Positions 19,173-28,710 of a stretch of DNA of 64,000 bases are shown here, one piece after another. This DNA comes from Prochlorococcus marinus str. MIT 9401 (GTDB lineage: Bacteria > Cyanobacteriota > Cyanobacteriia > PCC-6307 > Cyanobiaceae). The notes beneath the pieces were generated by a model that saw only the letters and a program-made list of their open reading frames with translations, ran no database searches and was not told the origin of the DNA. A program made the translations under genes and the position numbers. The stretch spans positions 410,620 through 474,619 of the forward strand of contig NZ_JNAR01000016.1 of NCBI RefSeq assembly GCF_000760095.1. The letters run 5' to 3'. Position 1 is the stretch's first letter. Each line of letters starts with the position of its first letter.

Positions 19173-20396
19173 TTAAATATCTCCTTTCTGCTTCATTGAA
19201 TTAACTATTCTAGGCAATTCAATTCCTAAGGGATAATGATTTTTAAAGTTTAATTTGTTAACAATATCTGAAGGTAAATTAAAACCTAATTTATTCAATA
19301 CAAAGTTTCCAATTTTTGACCTATCAATTATCCCCAAAGGGATATTCGCAGCATTGAGAACCAATAAAAAACCTTCATTTGTTTCTTCAATCCTTTCTAT
19401 AATTCTCCATAATTTATCGTTATAAGATACACTTTCAAAACTATTGATAGGTTTCTTAAAATCTCCAACAAAGTTCCTTTCCCATTTTTTTAAGGAAACA
19501 TTTTTTAAAATATTCTCATCAATAAAACCGGTCCATCTACCATTGTTCGTAACGAAAAAATATTTATCCGATGCATCCTTCTTATTTTTTATTAATTTAT
19601 TAAATTCTGAGAAATTTAAATCGTATTCAATTTTCCTCAAAGGCTTTAGTTTGATCTCAGAAACTTTACTAAATTTAAGTATGTTTTCAATTTTAAAAAA
19701 TTGACTTTCTGATTTTGAAGAATTAACTCCAAACAACCCCAAAAAAGAGAGAATAAAACCAAAGTAAAAGTTTAATCTAAATAAACAAACTATCCCAAAA
19801 AATAAAACAAATAAAGATAATAATAAATTAACTTTATTGAGAAAATTTCTTCCTTTATTTTTACTTCCTGAAAAATGCCAAATAATACTTTTTAATAAAT
19901 TCCCCCCATCTAGAGAACCAATTGGAATCAAATTTAAGAAGCCTAAGAATAAATTAAATATACCTACTCTAGAAATTACATTAACTGCTATTTGTTCTTG
20001 AGATGCACTGTTGTTACTAATTAAAAGTAGGGTAGATGCAGTAGCGAAACATAAAAGAGGTCTAACAATTGCAATTTTTATATTACCTAAAGCAGTTTGA
20101 CAATACTTGTCTATTTGTAGAATTGCTCCTAAAAAATAAAAAGTAATTTTTTTTATTTTTACACCCTGATTAAGTGAAACAAAAGTATGAAGAACTTCGT
20201 GAAAAATAATTGAAGATAATAAGAAAAAAGAAGTTAAAAATCCTATAATCCAAGATTCTCTTATATTAAATATATCCCCTGAAGTTAAATTAACCTGATT
20301 ACTTATACTCCATGAGAATAAAAATAGAATAGCAAACCAATAAGGATGAACTTTAAAGGGAATTCCCCATATTTTAAAAATTTGCCAACTTCTCAA
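19173..20396 (-). CDS. Site-2-protease-family (M50) membrane zinc metalloprotease
   Basis: Intramembrane protease of about 407 residues with several hydrophobic helices in its N-terminal half. The zinc motif HEVLH is in IIFHEVLHTFVSLNQG (about residues 65-80), and the third metal ligand is in LGFLNLIPIGSLDGGNLLKS (Asp in DGG, about residue 160). The C-terminal half (about residues 240-380) looks like a CBS-type sensor region (FVTNNGRWTGFIDENIL and LLVLNAANIPLGIIDRS). Known relatives cleave membrane-bound regulators; the substrate here is unknown. Confidence 0.88.
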   Translation of the reverse strand: MRSWQIFKIWGIPFKVHPYWFAILFLFSWSISNQVNLTSGDIFNIRESWIIGFLTSFFLLSSIIFHEVLHTFVSLNQGVKIKKITFYFLGAILQIDKYCQTALGNIKIAIVRPLLCFATASTLLLISNNSASQEQIAVNVISRVGIFNLFLGFLNLIPIGSLDGGNLLKSIIWHFSGSKNKGRNFLNKVNLLLSLFVLFFGIVCLFRLNFYFGFILSFLGLFGVNSSKSESQFFKIENILKFSKVSEIKLKPLRKIEYDLNFSEFNKLIKNKKDASDKYFFVTNNGRWTGFIDENILKNVSLKKWERNFVGDFKKPINSFESVSYNDKLWRIIERIEETNEGFLLVLNAANIPLGIIDRSKIGNFVLNKLGFNLPSDIVNKLNFKNHYPLGIELPRIVNSMKQKGDI

Positions 20397-20451
20397 AAAT
20401 AATCTCCGCTATATTTAGCAATAATATTAATTTTACATAAAGGCTAATTAT

Positions 20452-21108
20452 ATGACCAAGAGTAATCCTTTAATTAAAATTTGTGGCATAACGTCAGAAG
20501 AACAAGCTCTTCAAGTAGCAAAATTAGGAGCGCATGCTATTGGCATTATTTCCGTGGAAGAGTCACCAAGATATATATCAGCTGAAATCAAGAAAAATAT
20601 TTTTACAACCTTAGAAAGGTTGTATCCAAAAATCGAGAGGGTATCAGTTGTACAAAATTGTCCAATAGACTTAATTATTAAAAATTTCTTAGGAAACCCA
20701 AGTGAAACTATCATTCAATTACATGGTGATGAAGATATTGATTATTGCAAAAAAATAAGGAAAAAAATTCCCAATATTGGCCTTTGGAAGGCTTTCAGAA
20801 TAAAAACGGAAAAGGACATAGATAAAATTAAACCTTTTGAGGATTTTGTAGATGCGATACTACTTGATTCTTGGAATGAAGAAACTTATGGAGGTTCAGG
20901 GAAAAAAATAAATTCTATTTATTTAAAGAATTTGCAATTTAGCAAACCATGGTGGTTGGCAGGTGGAATATCAATTGAATGGATTGATAAAATCCTCACT
21001 GAATTAAAACCAGATGGATTAGATATTTCAAGTAGTATTGAAATATCTCCGGGTTTAAAAGATATAAAAAAAACAGAAGATCTTTTTAATTATTTAAAAA
21101 GAAATTAG
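20452..21108 (+). CDS. trpF: Phosphoribosylanthranilate isomerase (tryptophan synthesis)
   Basis: Isomerises N-(5'-phosphoribosyl)anthranilate in tryptophan synthesis. The 218-residue TIM barrel has the catalytic cysteine in IKICGITSEEQA (about residues 8-19), QLHGDEDIDYC in the middle, ILLDSW with the catalytic aspartate, and a phosphate-binding end (LAGGIS, then GLDISSSIEISPGLKD). Its last 4 bp overlap the convergent folE stop region. It lies divergent from the M50 protease, about 55 bp away. Confidence 0.95.
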   Translation: MTKSNPLIKICGITSEEQALQVAKLGAHAIGIISVEESPRYISAEIKKNIFTTLERLYPKIERVSVVQNCPIDLIIKNFLGNPSETIIQLHGDEDIDYCKKIRKKIPNIGLWKAFRIKTEKDIDKIKPFEDFVDAILLDSWNEETYGGSGKKINSIYLKNLQFSKPWWLAGGISIEWIDKILTELKPDGLDISSSIEISPGLKDIKKTEDLFNYLKRN

Positions 21109-21845
21109 TAATTATTAGTAGCGGACTGCTGTTTTACAAGCTCAAAGAATTCTTGTTTTAAACTTAAATCGTGTCTAAAATCTCCTCTAACCACAGAATT
21201 AATCATACTTGTATTTGGTTCTTTGACTCCCCTCCACTTCATACAATAATGTTGGGCCTTTACAATAATGCCTAGACCTTTAGGTTCACAAAGTTTTTCA
21301 ATTTCATCTGCAAGAATCATTACAGCTTCTTCCTGAATATGAGGTCTTGAAAAAACCCAATCAGCAACTCTCGCAAATTTTGAAAGTCCTATGACTTTTT
21401 TCCCAGGTTTAATACCGATCCAACACTCTCCGAGAATTGGAACTAAGTGATGTGAACATGCAGATCTGACTGAAATTGGACCAACTGTATAAATTTCATC
21501 CAGATTTTTGTCATTAGGGAAACTTGTAACTTTAGGTTGTTCATGATATCTTCCTTTAAAAACTTCATTTAGATACATTTTTGAAACTCTTTCAGCAGTT
21601 TCTTGAGTATTATGATCATTTTCAACATCAATTACGAGGGACTTTAATAAGTCTTTGACTCTTGAGGCTACTTCTTTTTCTAAAATTTCTAATTCACCGG
21701 GATTTATAAAATCAGCAATGTTATCGTTAGCACTAAACCTTGTACCAGAATTCTTAATTCTGTCTCTTATAATTTCAGAAATTAGTTTATTAGTAATCTG
21801 ATCGTCAAAGTTTCTAATATTATCGTTGGGTAATGTAGAGGTCAT
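21105..21845 (-). CDS. folE: GTP cyclohydrolase I (folate/pterin synthesis)
   Basis: Converts GTP to dihydroneopterin triphosphate, the first step of folate and pterin cofactor synthesis. The 246-residue protein carries the signature SVRSACSHHLVPILGECWIG with zinc-binding Cys and His, VIGLSKFARVADWVFSRPHIQEE, and the second zinc cysteine in AQHYCMKWRGV. The first 50 or so residues are an extension before the conserved domain. Pterin links within the window include the true carbinolamine dehydratase at 62824-63114. Confidence 0.95.
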   Translation of the reverse strand: MTSTLPNDNIRNFDDQITNKLISEIIRDRIKNSGTRFSANDNIADFINPGELEILEKEVASRVKDLLKSLVIDVENDHNTQETAERVSKMYLNEVFKGRYHEQPKVTSFPNDKNLDEIYTVGPISVRSACSHHLVPILGECWIGIKPGKKVIGLSKFARVADWVFSRPHIQEEAVMILADEIEKLCEPKGLGIIVKAQHYCMKWRGVKEPNTSMINSVVRGDFRHDLSLKQEFFELVKQQSATNNY

Positions 21846-21998
21846 AAAATTTTAAACAGAAAATTGTATGCAACTTAATTAACTGTATCTTCCAAAAGCT
21901 TAATTGCTCATATACTATATCACATTCTCTTGTTCAATCGGGTTCAAATAGCACTAAAAAAAATCACTGTTTTAAGATTAAGCAGATAAACAAAATGT
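21846..21998. other. Intergenic region between folE and the SDR gene
   Basis: A 153-bp gap, very AT-rich, expected to hold the folE promoter. A stretch resembling a tRNA T-loop (GGTTCAAAT near 21943) has no matching stem, so I do not call a tRNA. Nothing else is recognisable. Confidence 0.5.
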
Positions 21999-22706
21999 TT
22001 AAAAGGCTCCGCCAGAAGGCATCAAAATCAAGTCTTCGATCAATTGCGATTCAGGTTTTTGAGCCATGTAGAGAATAGTTTCTGATACCTCGCTTGAAGA
22101 GAGCATAGAAGTTCTATCAAAATCAGAATTGATTGATTCGGAGTCCCAAAGAGGAGTATTTACTGAACCAAGAGTTATTGTGCACGCTCTTATTGAATTA
22201 GATCTCTCCTCCTCCCTCAAGCATTTAGTAAACATAGCTATTGCAGATTTTGAAACACAATAAGCTCCCCATTGGGGGAACGCATTATAAGAGGCATGAC
22301 TACTAACATTAATAACTAAACCTCCATTTTTTCTCATTTGAGGAATTATTGAACTACAAATTTGAAAAACACTTGTGAGATTTATTTGAATAGTTTGTTC
22401 CCATTGACCTAATTCCATTTCAACTAAAGAGCCATTAAATGCGCAACCGGCATTATTTATCAATACTGAAGGGCACCCATACTTCTCAATTGCCTCTTTA
22501 ACACAATGCTCTATTTCGATAGGACTAGATAAATCACATTTTACTAGGTTAATTTTTGATTTAGTAGTCAAAAGTTCGCTCTTTAGTTTCTCCATTAAAT
22601 CCATATTCCTGGAGAGTAAAATTAAATCCCAGCCAGCATTGGCAAAAGTAATTGCGGTAGATCTACCAATACCTTTCGTAGCACCAGTTATAAAAGCTAG
22701 TTTCAA
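21999..22706 (-). CDS. Short-chain dehydrogenase/reductase, FabG-like
   Basis: NAD(P)H-dependent oxidoreductase with the cofactor motif TGATKGIGR at the N-terminus, INNAGCAFNG, and the catalytic Ser-Tyr-Lys set in NVSSHASYNAFPQWGAYCVSKSAIA. The substrate is unknown. An in-frame TTG at 22748 would overlap the end of accA by 41 bp. The TTG at 22706 starts right before the first beta strand and immediately after the accA stop, so I prefer it. Lying just downstream of accA, it may take part in lipid metabolism, but it is not obviously the main FabG. Confidence 0.85.
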   Translation of the reverse strand: MKLAFITGATKGIGRSTAITFANAGWDLILLSRNMDLMEKLKSELLTTKSKINLVKCDLSSPIEIEHCVKEAIEKYGCPSVLINNAGCAFNGSLVEMELGQWEQTIQINLTSVFQICSSIIPQMRKNGGLVINVSSHASYNAFPQWGAYCVSKSAIAMFTKCLREEERSNSIRACTITLGSVNTPLWDSESINSDFDRTSMLSSSEVSETILYMAQKPESQLIEDLILMPSGGAF

Positions 22707-22707
22707 G

Positions 22708-23715
22708 TTATTCAGTTTTTTGGGGGATTTCACTATAAATCTCTTCAATATTATTTGCTTCTATAAACTTACCTAAAACCCTAAACTTTTTGTATCTTTC
22801 CTCAATTAATTCGTCTTCAGGCATTTGCAGTAAAGCATTAAGGTGTTTTTCAATAGCATTTTTTAGGGTGTTACCAGCATCTAAAGGAGCCCAATTATTC
22901 CCACCAGAAGGTTCTAGTAATACCTCATCTATTATACCTAATTTAAGTAAATCTTTACCTGTAATCTTAAGTGCTGATGCAGCTTCTGGTGCCTTCGCAG
23001 CATCTCTCCACAAAATTGATGCACATGCTTCTGGACTAGCAACTGTGTAAACACTGTGTTCAAACATTAGTAACCTATCGGCAACACCTATTCCAAGTGC
23101 GCCTCCTGAACCTCCTTCTCCAATGACAGTAGCCACAATAGGTACTTTCAATCCAAACATCTCTCGAAGGTTTCTTGCAATCGCTTCACCTTGACCTTGT
23201 TCTTCAGCTTTTAAACCAGCATAAGCTCCAGGAGTATCAATAAATGTAAGAATTGGCAAAGAGAATCTATTTGCATGCTGCATTAATCTAAGAGCTTTTC
23301 TGTAACCTCCTGGTTTTGCCATTCCAAAGTTTCTTACTACATTTTCTTTTGTATCTCTTCCTTTCTGATGACCTAACATCAACACTGGTCTATTATTTAT
23401 CGAACCTATCCCCCCAATTAGTGCCATATCATCGCTACCATTTCTGTCTCCATGTAATTCGATCCAGTCATCACAAAACATTTGAACAAAATCCAAAGTA
23501 CTAGGTCTTTGAGGATGTCTAGCTACCTGAATCTTTTGAGCAGGGGTGAGAGATTTAAATATTTCTTCTCTTCTCCTAGCAGCTAAGGTTTCAAGCTGCA
23601 GAAGCTGTTGACTAACATCTACTTCTGAATCTCTAGCTAATTCTTTAATCTGCTCTATCTGCTTCTCAAGTTCAACAAGAGGCTTTTCAAAATCAAGGAG
23701 GTAACGTTTAGCCAT
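22708..23715 (-). CDS. accA: Acetyl-CoA carboxylase carboxyltransferase alpha subunit
   Basis: Alpha subunit of the carboxyltransferase that makes malonyl-CoA for fatty acid synthesis. It has 335 residues with an N-terminal helical arm ([20 protein letters not shown]), [58 protein letters not shown] (conserved segment in pieces) and [15 protein letters not shown]. It begins 3 nt after the AAR stop, so accA, AAR and probably ADO (minus strand) form a lipid/alkane gene group. Confidence 0.96.
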   Translation of the reverse strand: MAKRYLLDFEKPLVELEKQIEQIKELARDSEVDVSQQLLQLETLAARRREEIFKSLTPAQKIQVARHPQRPSTLDFVQMFCDDWIELHGDRNGSDDMALIGGIGSINNRPVLMLGHQKGRDTKENVVRNFGMAKPGGYRKALRLMQHANRFSLPILTFIDTPGAYAGLKAEEQGQGEAIARNLREMFGLKVPIVATVIGEGGSGGALGIGVADRLLMFEHSVYTVASPEACASILWRDAAKAPEAASALKITGKDLLKLGIIDEVLLEPSGGNNWAPLDAGNTLKNAIEKHLNALLQMPEDELIEERYKKFRVLGKFIEANNIEEIYSEIPQKTE

Positions 23716-23718
23716 AAT

Positions 23719-24759
23719 TTATACAGTTAATACTTTAGGCTGCTTATCAAGTCCAATCGCAGAAAAACCATGCTTTAAAGAGGCTGCTCCAATAAATTCC
23801 ATCTTTTCAAGGGAAATGTTATTTCTTCCCCAACTAAAGTTTGTATGACACTTTTCAAATTCTAAAATCATAGCTTCTGCAAAACAAGCAAACATTTCTC
23901 GCTGAGGGTTTTGCATTTCCGCAAGTTCCATCATTTTCCAACCAATATCGTTGAAAAACTCTACTATACCTCCTTTTAAAACATGAATATTTTCACCCTG
24001 AAATTTCGCGCCAAGATTTTTGGGGTATCCGCCATCAATCATTAAACATGGTTTTTTTAAGTTATCTGTATCAATTTCAATAGTTTTAGGCATACTTGCA
24101 ACCCATACAACGATATCCGCCTGAGGCAATGCCTCACTTAAGCTTGTAATGGTGCCACCATCTAATTCTTTTTGTAATAGCGCTAGTGGTTCTTGTTGTC
24201 TTGCCACCATAAGAAGTTCTGAAATCCCAGTTTTATTGATAAGCCATCTACAAACAGCACTACCAATATCACCAGTAGCACCAATCACAGCAACAGTCGC
24301 TTTTTTAAGGTCTATACCAATGCGAGGCGCGTTTGTTTCTAGTTGTTTACAAATAACCCAGGCGGTATGAGTATTGCCAGTAGTGAACCTTTCCCACTCT
24401 AATGAAGTATTTCTAATTTGTTTATGCTGTAGAAGATTAAAATTCTCAAAAATAATAGAAGTAAATCCTCCTAAAGCGGTAATGTTAATCCCTTTTTTCT
24501 GAGCTAGTTCCATAGCATTTAGTACTTTTCTTCTAGCCGTTTTAAACCTAGAAAGCATTTCAGGAACAAAGCACGAATCTATATAAGAACCTTCAATAGA
24601 TATTCCAGTAGCACTCTTAACTTCTACATTTTCAACAAGCTGAGGAGGAGCAGTACACCAAACATCCAAGTCGCCATCAGCAATATGATCAAAGCCTAGC
24701 ATCGAAGCTTTTCTTTTCGCATCTTCAAAACTAGTTGAGTGGCCTATTAACCCAAACAT
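23719..24759 (-). CDS. aar: Long-chain acyl-ACP reductase (AAR)
   Basis: Reduces acyl-ACP to a fatty aldehyde with NADPH, the first step of cyanobacterial alkane synthesis. It has 346 residues. The Rossmann motif [16 protein letters not shown] lies near residue 162. The catalytic cysteine is in [16 protein letters not shown] (about Cys292), matching Cys294 of the well-studied Synechococcus enzyme. It is followed by accA 3 nt downstream and preceded by the aldehyde-deformylating oxygenase gene, its pathway partner, 108 nt upstream. Confidence 0.95.
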   Translation of the reverse strand: MFGLIGHSTSFEDAKRKASMLGFDHIADGDLDVWCTAPPQLVENVEVKSATGISIEGSYIDSCFVPEMLSRFKTARRKVLNAMELAQKKGINITALGGFTSIIFENFNLLQHKQIRNTSLEWERFTTGNTHTAWVICKQLETNAPRIGIDLKKATVAVIGATGDIGSAVCRWLINKTGISELLMVARQQEPLALLQKELDGGTITSLSEALPQADIVVWVASMPKTIEIDTDNLKKPCLMIDGGYPKNLGAKFQGENIHVLKGGIVEFFNDIGWKMMELAEMQNPQREMFACFAEAMILEFEKCHTNFSWGRNNISLEKMEFIGAASLKHGFSAIGLDKQPKVLTV

Positions 24760-24823
24760 TTAAAATTTATAAATGGTTTCTATACGATGATATGAACAAT
24801 AGCACAAAGGTAACTCCTAAAAT

Positions 24824-24848
24824 AGGATTAATAAATTATTAAAATCCT
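24824..24848. terminator. AT-rich hairpin between ADO and AAR
   Basis: AGGATT at 24824-24829 can pair with AATCCT at 24843-24848 across an AT-rich loop that adds further pairs. It lies 20 nt after the ADO stop on the minus strand and may separate ADO and AAR transcripts. The call is weak because of the base composition. Confidence 0.3.
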
Positions 24849-24867
24849 TAATTAATTAGAAATGTAA

Positions 24868-25596
24868 TTAGACGATAGCTGCCATAGCCATTCTTGCAAT
24901 TTCTCTATTATCTAATCCTATTTCCATCAATGTATCTTGATAAGCAATCATAAATTCTTCCATTAATTCTTCTCTGTCCATAGCTAAAACGGATGCGTCA
25001 TCTGCTACTTCATCTAACATCTTTTTAATTAATGGTAGATTAACCTTATTAGCTTCCATTAATTCCTCCTTACAAGTAGATAGATTCTCTTTGAGCCACT
25101 CTTGACCGTAATTTAAATGAAGATATTCATCTTTAACCACTCCCTCAGTTATTTTTTTTGCAAAAGGATCCGCAACCCTTATGTAGACGTTATAAGCAGA
25201 GATAGCAAACGCTTCAATTAAGATAGCTTGTATTAAAAGACATGTCGTTAAATTTCCTTTTTCAAGAGCAATTTGAAAATTACCATGTAATTTAGAGAAG
25301 AATTTTTTGGCAAATTCCATATCAGCAACTACACCTAAATTTCTTCCACATGCAGTGAAGCCTTTTTTATGTTTCATTTCCATTCTCGCCAATTTAGTTA
25401 ACTCCTCTAACTCATTTGGAATTAAAGTTGCTATTGAAATGTAATTATCATGAGCCTCTTGCTCTCCCTCTATAACAATTGCATTTATCCTGCTATATGC
25501 ATCCTTATAAGAATCTGTAGTGAAGTCGGGTAAATCTAAAGAAATCGGATTAGTCGATTCTTCAATAGTTTTTTTATTTGATTCTAGAGTTTGCAT
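24868..25596 (-). CDS. ado: Aldehyde-deformylating oxygenase (ADO, fatty alkane synthesis)
   Basis: Ferritin-like di-iron enzyme converting fatty aldehydes to alkanes plus formate. The di-iron ligands are visible in EGEQEAHDNY, ARMEMKHKKGF, LIEAFAISAY and KDEYLHLNYG. I chose the ATG at 25596 (MQTLESNKK), which matches the start of known Prochlorococcus ADO proteins, giving 242 residues. An ATG at 25623 would add nine residues. Together with AAR it produces C15-C17 alkanes, which are thought to tune membrane curvature in cyanobacteria. Confidence 0.96.
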   Translation of the reverse strand: MQTLESNKKTIEESTNPISLDLPDFTTDSYKDAYSRINAIVIEGEQEAHDNYISIATLIPNELEELTKLARMEMKHKKGFTACGRNLGVVADMEFAKKFFSKLHGNFQIALEKGNLTTCLLIQAILIEAFAISAYNVYIRVADPFAKKITEGVVKDEYLHLNYGQEWLKENLSTCKEELMEANKVNLPLIKKMLDEVADDASVLAMDREELMEEFMIAYQDTLMEIGLDNREIARMAMAAIV

Positions 25597-25707
25597 GTCA
25601 GTAATCTTTAGCTCATTATGCATGAATATTACATGATTATAGAGAGTTTATTTAAATATCATGAAAATAGTTTCAATTGTTAAGTCACATTTTTTACTTC
25701 AACATAT

Positions 25708-26502
25708 TTAAGAAATGTTTGGCCAATCTGATTGCATCAGATTCATAATCAATTTGAACCAATGATTAATCAATAATTCCTTTAAATTTTTCCCTAAAGA
25801 CTCATTTGCTCCTCTACTATCTCCTATGACTCCTGATTTACTGAGGTCGTCAGTAAGCCAAGCAGTAGGCGCATTGCCCTCTAGACTCCAACCTTCAGGG
25901 ATCTCTGCTTTATTACTCTCATTTGGGCGTTCATCACCTACTAATTCTGGTTTTAAAGCCAGCATCAAACTTGTTTCAGCTAAAGAAGCATGAAGCCCAT
26001 CCTCGATCTCAGTTTTTGTTAACAATTCACTTAATCCATTAATACCACTCCACAAGAAACAAGGAAAAACTGCCATCCCTGGAGAGAAACTTCTTAGCTC
26101 TCTTGCAGCTGTATTTAATAGTGAGATTTGACCTCCATGTCCATTAATCAGTATCAATCTTTTAAAACCCATTTCAGATAATTGACTTCCTACTTCCTTA
26201 ATCATCGAGGTTATTAAATTTGAAGAAAGTGAAATTGTCCCCGCAAAACCCTTATGCTCTGGAGAAAAACCAATATATTGAGTTGGAAGTTTTTTTAATG
26301 GAATGTCGGCGGAGAATAATTTTAAAACTTCATTAATAATTTCATCAACAAAAATACTATCTGTGGCAAGAGGCAAATGCGGGCCATGTTGCTCAATTGC
26401 ACCGAATGGCCAAATCACTGTAGATCTTTTGTGTTTTGCAACACTCTCAATTTCTTGCCAATTTAAATGTTCAAATTTATTAGGTATTGGTTTAAAGTTC
26501 AT
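25708..26502 (-). CDS. Creatininase-family amidohydrolase
   Basis: Metal-dependent hydrolase of the creatininase/MftE-like superfamily. The metal motif is in PFGAIEQHGPHLPLATDS (Glu, His, Asp; about residues 33-50), with further conserved LINGHGGQ (about residue 120) and an acidic glutamate in DGLHASLAETSLML. At 264 residues it has the family size. Real substrates vary widely (creatinine, pyrimidine-pathway amides and peptide-modification intermediates), so the name states the family only. It is divergent from the S1-domain gene. Confidence 0.87.
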   Translation of the reverse strand: MNFKPIPNKFEHLNWQEIESVAKHKRSTVIWPFGAIEQHGPHLPLATDSIFVDEIINEVLKLFSADIPLKKLPTQYIGFSPEHKGFAGTISLSSNLITSMIKEVGSQLSEMGFKRLILINGHGGQISLLNTAARELRSFSPGMAVFPCFLWSGINGLSELLTKTEIEDGLHASLAETSLMLALKPELVGDERPNESNKAEIPEGWSLEGNAPTAWLTDDLSKSGVIGDSRGANESLGKNLKELLINHWFKLIMNLMQSDWPNIS

Positions 26503-26568
26503 TAATTTTAATTTTGAGTACTAATATTTAGAGTATGTTAATAATTAATTATTCTTATTTTACCTACG

Positions 26569-27786
26569 ATGGGAGTCAATAATAAAAATGCCCAAGAAAA
26601 TATCCCACTAAAGGGCAATAAAAAACCTCTTCAGGTACTTCACATAAGCAAGAAAGATACTCAAAAAAAATCTCGAGACATAAACAATGATCAAACCAAT
26701 TCGCAAGAAGAAACCAAAAAAGAAAATATCGCTATCAAACCTCAAATAATTAAAGATGATTCAGTAAAAGAAATTGATAACAGTAATGAAAACACTAATG
26801 ATTTTGATATTTCTCAGCAAGATTTAACTCAACAGGACTTAAATAGACCCCTTAATTTTTCAGAGCAAAACACAGATTTCCAATTTGAAAGAACTGTTGA
26901 TGAATTCGATTTTGATGAAAGTGCTTTTTTGGAGGCCTTAAATGCAAATGAGCCTATTGGGGCTACAGGAGAAATAATTTCAGGTAAAGTCATAGCAATC
27001 GAAAGTGATGGACTGTACGTGGACATTGGTGGGAAAGCACCTGGTTATATGCCCAAAAAAGAATGTGGTTTGGGTGTTATAACTAACTTTAAAGAAAAAT
27101 TTTCCATAGGCCTTGAAATGGAGGTTTTGGTTATCAAAGAACAAAATGCTGATGGGATGGTAACAGTGAGCGCTCGAGCATTAATTCTTAGGCAAAGTTG
27201 GGAAAAAGTATCAGGTTCAGCAAAAAATGGAGAATTAATTAACGTTTTAATTAATGGATTTAACAGAGGTGGTCTTACTTGTGATGTAGATGGATTGAGA
27301 GGATTCATCCCAAGATCCCAACTTGAAAATGGTCAAGACTATCAATCTTTTGTTGGCAAAACTCTAAAAGTAGCATTTCTTGAGGTGAATCCAGAATCCA
27401 GAAAATTAGTGCTCTCTGAAAAGAAAGCTTCATTAGTCTCTAAACTTACAAGTTTAGAATTAGGACAATTAATTGAAGGAGAAGTTTTAGCAGTAAAACC
27501 ATATGGCTTCTTTATAGATTTAGATGGAGCTAGTGGACTTCTTCATCAATCCTCACTAACAAATGGATCGATTCGTTCTTTAAGAGAAGTTTTTAGAGAA
27601 GGGGAAATAATAAAAGCTTTAATATCTGAAATTGACCTCGAAAAAGGGCGTATTGGTCTCAATACAGCACTCCTAGAAAACTCTGCGGGAGAATTAATTA
27701 TTGATAAGCAAAAAGTTATGCAAGAAGCCACAGAGAGAGCACTAAAAACCAAAGCACTCTTCGATAAAAAAGAACAAGATAAATGA
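26569..27786 (+). CDS. Ribosomal protein S1 homologue with three S1 RNA-binding domains
   Basis: RNA-binding protein of 405 residues. A polar, Gln/Asn-rich, low-complexity N-terminal region (about residues 1-120) is followed by three S1 motifs (about 132-205, 217-285 and 300-370), with EIISGKVIAIESDGLYVDIG and EGEVLAVKPYGFFIDLDGA as the clearest. Picocyanobacteria carry a standard rpsA plus a second S1-like protein; the unusual N-terminus suggests this is the second. A role in mRNA translation or stability is inferred from the domains. It overlaps the next gene by 4 bp (ATGA). Confidence 0.87.
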   Translation: MGVNNKNAQENIPLKGNKKPLQVLHISKKDTQKKSRDINNDQTNSQEETKKENIAIKPQIIKDDSVKEIDNSNENTNDFDISQQDLTQQDLNRPLNFSEQNTDFQFERTVDEFDFDESAFLEALNANEPIGATGEIISGKVIAIESDGLYVDIGGKAPGYMPKKECGLGVITNFKEKFSIGLEMEVLVIKEQNADGMVTVSARALILRQSWEKVSGSAKNGELINVLINGFNRGGLTCDVDGLRGFIPRSQLENGQDYQSFVGKTLKVAFLEVNPESRKLVLSEKKASLVSKLTSLELGQLIEGEVLAVKPYGFFIDLDGASGLLHQSSLTNGSIRSLREVFREGEIIKALISEIDLEKGRIGLNTALLENSAGELIIDKQKVMQEATERALKTKALFDKKEQDK

Positions 27787-28688
27787 ACATTAATAAAACA
27801 ATGGAGTCAAGTCTTAAATTAAAAATTTCAGATTGGGAATTAGATTTTTACTCAAGACCAATCATCGAATCAAATGGAAAAAAAAGGTGGGAGTTAATTA
27901 TTTGCTCTACAAGGAGTTATAAGACAGAAGATATTTTTTATTGGAATAAAAAGTGCCCTGCTAATGAAGTTAATTCACTATGGCTTACAAAGGCAATAAA
28001 GGAAGCAATAAGTGAAGCAAAAAAACAAGGGTGGGAAAAACCTTCAATAGTTCGATTCTGGAGGTCGTCAATGAAATCGATCATTAAGAAATCTCTGGAG
28101 GCCGTAAATATTGAGGCTCTTGTAAGTAGGAGAACTTACGATTTATTAGATAGAATCGAATTTCTTGAAAAAGAGATTTATCCAAAGGAAAAAGGGTATG
28201 TAAGAGGTGTATTAGCTCCTTCTTTTACTTCTAAAATGGAAAACCCTCCTACACCTTTACCAGAAGAAGTAAGGGGTGATGCTTTAAGTATCTCTGAAAT
28301 ATCAATTGGAGAATTAAAATCAGCAGAAAATTGGCCTATTGAATTTGGACAAATTTTCCCAATTCAGCAAGATTTAGATAATCATAGCTTAGTTCCAGGA
28401 TTAAGACTTTTTAGCAAAGATAGATCTTTAGCACTTTCTGCATGGTTCAGTTGTTTAGAACCTGTTAAATTAGTCATCAATAAGAACCAACTCATACTTG
28501 AAGCTTCAGAAGACGATAAGTGGCTGGTAACAGATTTGCCAGAAAAAGATGCAAACTTTTTGAGTACAAAGTTTTTAGAGAATAAAAAAAATTCTTTTGA
28601 TTATCAATTTATTTCCATACAGTCAACTCCATACATCGAAAAATTTGCAGGATTCTGGATCTTGAGAGATATTGAATTAATTTCATAA
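27783..28688 (+). CDS. Tab2/Atab2-like RNA-binding protein
   Basis: Conserved protein of oxygenic phototrophs related to Chlamydomonas Tab2 and plant ATAB2, which promote translation of photosystem I psaB mRNA. It has 301 residues with the family opening SDWELDFYSRPI, KRWELIICS, WEKPSIVRFWRSSM and a C-terminal GFWILRDIEL ending. It is translationally coupled to the S1-domain gene by a 4-bp overlap. Two RNA-associated proteins in one operon suggest a joint role in photosystem mRNA translation, which is inference. An internal ATG at 27801 is an alternative start. Confidence 0.85.
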   Translation: MNINKTMESSLKLKISDWELDFYSRPIIESNGKKRWELIICSTRSYKTEDIFYWNKKCPANEVNSLWLTKAIKEAISEAKKQGWEKPSIVRFWRSSMKSIIKKSLEAVNIEALVSRRTYDLLDRIEFLEKEIYPKEKGYVRGVLAPSFTSKMENPPTPLPEEVRGDALSISEISIGELKSAENWPIEFGQIFPIQQDLDNHSLVPGLRLFSKDRSLALSAWFSCLEPVKLVINKNQLILEASEDDKWLVTDLPEKDANFLSTKFLENKKNSFDYQFISIQSTPYIEKFAGFWILRDIELIS

Positions 28689-28710
28689 ATTCAGCTTAGG
28701 AGCAGGAACT

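Noticed and set aside
21935..21960. tRNA-like T-loop sequence
   Set aside because: GGTTCAAAT is present but no T-stem, acceptor or anticodon arm pairs around it.
22707..22748. Upstream TTG start of the SDR gene overlapping accA
   Set aside because: A TTG at 22706 begins right at the Rossmann strand without overlap and is simpler; the longer form has no conserved residues.
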